Assembly: GCA_946222495.1 (NCBI GenBank)
Contig: CAMICF010000127.1
Coordinates: forward strand, 1 to 8,423
Reading direction: 5' to 3'
DNA length: 8,423 bases
Source of the DNA: an uncultured Janibacter sp.
Lineage (GTDB): Bacteria; Actinomycetota; Actinomycetes; Actinomycetales; Dermatophilaceae
Both the position numbers and the translations under genes were made by a program. The notes under the pieces were generated by a model that saw nothing but the letters and a program-made list of their open reading frames with translations, ran no database searches and was not told the DNA's origin. Numbering within the stretch: position 1 is the stretch's first letter; each line of letters starts with the position of its first letter. Positions 6,511 through 8,423 of the stretch are shown piece by piece.

Positions 6511-6548
6511 CTCGGCCCGGTCGTTCCCCTGCGGACGACCGGGCCGAG
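6511..6548 (-). terminator. Strong hairpin terminator of the ABC exporter operon
   Basis: A perfect 14-bp inverted repeat, CTCGGCCCGGTCGT (6511-6524) and ACGACCGGGCCGAG (6535-6548), encloses a ten-base loop. It begins 12 bases past the permease stop at 6561 on the minus strand. No U-run follows, as is common for actinobacterial hairpin terminators. It also insulates the lipoprotein promoter immediately downstream. Confidence 0.8.
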
Positions 6549-6560
6549 AGTGTGTGGGCG

Positions 6561-7367
6561 CTACTTCACCTCGCGCGTGAGGATCCGGTAGCTGCCGATG
6601 GCCAGCGGCAGGACCACCCAGGCACCGGTCGCCGTGGCGAGCTGGGCCCAGTCCTTGCCGGCCATGTCGCCGGTCATCAGCGGCGCGGTGACCATGTTGA
6701 GATCGAGCCAGGGCGCGATGTCCTGGATCTTGGTGATCATCGAGGTGAGGATCGTCCAGACCGTCGGGAGGGCCAGCGCCGAGACGATGGCGATCGGCGT
6801 GTTGAGGAAGGCCGCGCCGAAGGCGACGCCCTGCAGCGTGAAGATCAGCGAGGCGAGGACCAGTCCTCCGACCGAGATGCCGGTCATCGTGAACTCACCG
6901 CCACCGATGAGGGTCGCCACCGCGGCTGCCGCTGCCGCGACGACGAGGAGGCCGAGGGCGAGGACCAGCGCGGCAACGCACTTGGCGGCGATGATCCTGC
7001 CGCGGCGCGGGACGAGGGTGAAGGTCGAGAGGCCGGTGCGCTGACTCCACTCCTGGGTCGCCGACATGATCCCCATGATCGGGAGCAGGATCATGAAGGG
7101 CGCCGTGGTCGCGTTGAGGAAGCTCGAGAAGGGAGCCGCTCCGGACCCGCCTCCCCAGATGAGGGTCATCGCGCAGAGGAGCACGCTGATCCCGGCCATG
7201 GTGATGAGCATCCACATGCCGGCTCGTGTGTCGACCATCTTGCGGACCTCGAGGCCGACGAGACGGACGAAGGGGACCTTGTCCCCCGAGATGTCGACGG
7301 GCGGACGGTGGGTGGCGGCGGTCTGAGGGCTGGTGCCCTTGGGCGTGTGTGCGGTCGCGGTGGTCAT
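6561..7367 (-). CDS. ABC-2 type transporter permease
   Basis: A 268-residue membrane subunit of a two-gene ABC exporter. About 35 polar N-terminal residues lead to VRLVGLEVRKMVDTRAG, the amphipathic element that precedes the first segment in ABC-2 permeases. Six hydrophobic segments follow at about 50-70, 87-102, 130-155, 164-184, 190-209 and 242-261. The motif EWSQRTGLSTFTLVPRRGR (106-124), between the second and third segments, is typical of this family (a loop with Thr and a basic run). The start ATG 7367 overlaps the ATPase stop by four bases (ATGA), and GAAGGGG lies seven bases upstream inside the ATPase gene, so the two are translationally coupled. The cargo is unknown; relatives export peptides, lipids, lantibiotics or drugs. 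Confidence 0.9.
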   Translation of the reverse strand: MTTATAHTPKGTSPQTAATHRPPVDISGDKVPFVRLVGLEVRKMVDTRAGMWMLITMAGISVLLCAMTLIWGGGSGAAPFSSFLNATTAPFMILLPIMGIMSATQEWSQRTGLSTFTLVPRRGRIIAAKCVAALVLALGLLVVAAAAAAVATLIGGGEFTMTGISVGGLVLASLIFTLQGVAFGAAFLNTPIAIVSALALPTVWTILTSMITKIQDIAPWLDLNMVTAPLMTGDMAGKDWAQLATATGAWVVLPLAIGSYRILTREVK

Positions 7368-8260
7368 GCGGCAACCCCTTCCCGGGAGTCGGCGGCGGTG
7401 AGGGACAGGAAGAGCTCCTCGAGCCCACCGGCGGAGCCGGAGGCGAGGTCGGTGAGGACGACACGCGCCTCGAGCGCCGCACGACCGACGTCCTCGGTGC
7501 TCGCCTGGGCGAGCAGGCCCTTCGGGGTGATGGTGAACTCGATCCCGGCGGCCATGAGCGCCGAGGCGAGGGCCTCGTCGTCGAGCGAGCGCACGCGGGT
7601 GCCCTGCTGCTCGAGCAGCTCGTCGACGGTGCCCTCGGCGACGATGCGGCCGTGACCGATGATGACGAGCTCGTCGGCGACGATCTGCACCTCCGAGAGC
7701 AGGTGCGAGGAGAGCAGGACGGTCCCGCCCCGGTCGGCGAAGCCGCGCAGCAGGCTGCGCATCCAGTGGATGCCCTGCGGGTCGAGCCCGTTGGCGGGCT
7801 CGTCGAGGATGAGGACCTCGGGGTCACCGATGAGCGCGGCCGCGAGGCCGAGACGCTGACGCATGCCGAGCGAGTAGTTGCGCACCCGGCGGCCCGCCTC
7901 CTTCTCGGTGAGCCCGACGGTCGAGAGACCGTGGGCGACGGCGGTCGGGCCGACGCCCATCGTCCGGGCCGCGATGCTCAGGACCTCCTTGCCGGTGCGT
8001 CCCGGGTGCTGGGCCGAGGCGTCGAGCATGACGCCGATGTGCCGGCCCGGGTTGGGCAGCTCTGCGTACCGGCGGCCGAGGACCGTCGCCTCGCCCGAGG
8101 TGGCGGGCGTGAGGCCGGTCATCATCCGCATGGCGGTGGACTTGCCGGCGCCGTTCGGCCCGAGGAACCCGGTGACGCTCCCCGGGCGGGCGGTGAAGGT
8201 GATGTCGTCGACGGCGGTGAAGTCGCCGTAGCGCTTGGTGAGGTTCGTGACCGTGATCAT
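7364..8260 (-). CDS. ABC transporter ATP-binding protein (BcrA/DrrA-like)
   Basis: A 298-residue nucleotide-binding subunit that powers the adjacent permease. Walker A GPNGAGKST (34-42), signature YSLGMRQR (129-136), Walker B ILDEP (151-155) with the D-loop NGLDP following, and the switch histidine in SSHLLSE (His186) are all intact. At the Q-loop position the sequence reads IGVMLDASAQHPGRTG, without the usual Gln after the strand, a feature of many BcrA-type exporters. Residues after about 220 form the extra C-terminal domain seen in drug or lantibiotic self-protection ATPases. The ATG at 8260 is preceded by a G-rich TTGGGGTC, and also by CATCGT seven bases upstream, which could be a weak -10. 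It is the first gene of the operon. It faces a divergent gene at 8404, and a candidate operator lies between them. Confidence 0.94.
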   Translation of the reverse strand: MITVTNLTKRYGDFTAVDDITFTARPGSVTGFLGPNGAGKSTAMRMMTGLTPATSGEATVLGRRYAELPNPGRHIGVMLDASAQHPGRTGKEVLSIAARTMGVGPTAVAHGLSTVGLTEKEAGRRVRNYSLGMRQRLGLAAALIGDPEVLILDEPANGLDPQGIHWMRSLLRGFADRGGTVLLSSHLLSEVQIVADELVIIGHGRIVAEGTVDELLEQQGTRVRSLDDEALASALMAAGIEFTITPKGLLAQASTEDVGRAALEARVVLTDLASGSAGGLEELFLSLTAADSREGVAA

Positions 8261-8319
8261 GACCCCAACGATGCTGCGCGGCAGGGGTGCCCGACATCGC
8301 CCGGAGGTCTCGACCCCAC

Positions 8320-8337
8320 CTACGACTTTGGTCGCAG
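8320..8337. promoter_or_regulatory. Candidate operator, imperfect palindrome in the divergent intergenic region
   Basis: CTACGACTTTGGTCGCAG has seven-base arms (8320-8326 and 8331-8337) matching at six of seven positions around TTTG. It lies about 60 bases from each of the two divergent starts (8260 and 8404). Its size and place suit a dimeric regulator such as a NarL/LuxR-type response regulator or a repressor. No regulator gene is visible, so the assignment is inference. Confidence 0.4.
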
Positions 8338-8391
8338 AGCGGGCTTGTCACCCCCGCCCCCGGGTGGATGTCGTGGGGGACGGCGTGCCCC

Positions 8392-8397
8392 TACGGT
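8392..8397 (+). promoter_or_regulatory. Candidate -10 (TACGGT) of a leaderless gene at 8404
   Basis: TACGGT fits TANNNT and is followed by exactly six bases (GGGGCC) and then GTG 8404. The -35 position 17 bases upstream reads TGTCGT, a poor match. No Shine-Dalgarno precedes the GTG. The rest of 8261-8391 shows only the palindrome described above and G/C-rich sequence. Confidence 0.45.
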
Positions 8398-8403
8398 GGG
8401 GCC

Positions 8404-8423
8404 GTGACGATGCCACCTCCACC
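8404..8423 (+). CDS. Start of a divergent gene, cut by the window edge
   Basis: Only six full codons are visible: GTG-ACG-ATG then Pro codons (M-T-M-P-P-P). The support is the leaderless promoter-like hexamer six bases upstream and the placement opposite a two-gene ABC exporter. An in-frame ATG at 8410 is an alternative start. Genes in this position next to ABC-2 exporters often encode a sensor kinase or other regulator of the exporter, but nothing in these few codons shows that. The function cannot be told. Confidence 0.4.

Noticed and set aside
6507..7655. Plus-strand open frame opposite the ABC permease and ATPase
   Set aside because: The ABC motifs lie on the minus strand. This frame is Asp/Arg/Gly-rich and has no domain.
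8345..8350. TTGTCA as a -35 box for the gene at 8404
   Set aside because: It is 41 bases from the TACGGT hexamer, too far for a sigma-70-type spacer.

Overview
This window is a piece of a high-GC actinobacterial chromosome. The evidence is the strongly G/C-biased third codon positions, many GTG starts, an EF-P with the actinobacterial-type PGKGP tip loop, and several starts that look leaderless. An Intrasporangiaceae-like (Janibacter-type) host is a guess from overall flavour, not something the sequence proves. Seven complete genes are packed with very little intergenic space, and an eighth gene probably begins in the last 20 bases. I see no tRNA, rRNA, CRISPR array, insertion sequence, phage gene or attachment site.

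Left block (5-3593, all minus strand). In transcription order: a membrane-anchored secreted alpha/beta hydrolase (lipase family), then efp, nusB and an AI-2E family membrane permease. The efp stop abuts the nusB start with no gap. The permease is 9 bp behind nusB, with its Shine-Dalgarno overlapping the nusB stop. These three look like one translationally coupled operon. The hydrolase is probably a separate unit ahead of it, because a -10-like hexamer and a GC hairpin lie in the 76-bp gap before efp.

Middle (3594-6465). A plus-strand gene for a stand-alone glutamate-synthase-type FMN domain protein starts only 37 bp from the divergent hydrolase start, so the two promoter regions must interpenetrate. 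It converges, with a 12-bp gap, on a minus-strand lipoprotein with an SGNH-hydrolase-like catalytic layout.

Right block (6466-8423). A 95-bp gap holds a perfect 14-bp inverted repeat (probable terminator of the ABC operon) and a promoter-like element for the lipoprotein. Next comes a two-gene ABC-2 type exporter (ATPase then permease, ATGA overlap) on the minus strand. The intergenic region 8261-8403 separates it from a divergent gene whose GTG lies six bases after a TACGGT hexamer. A near-palindrome around CGACTTTGGTCG in this gap is a candidate regulator site.

The genes are mostly ordinary housekeeping and envelope functions: translation (EF-P), transcription antitermination (NusB), membrane export and lipolysis. 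I do not see a clear new multi-gene system. The points most worth following are the orphan FMN/Fe-S GltS-like oxidoreductase, the SGNH-like lipoprotein, the shared divergent regions and the recurrent hexamer-N6-GTG start pattern.
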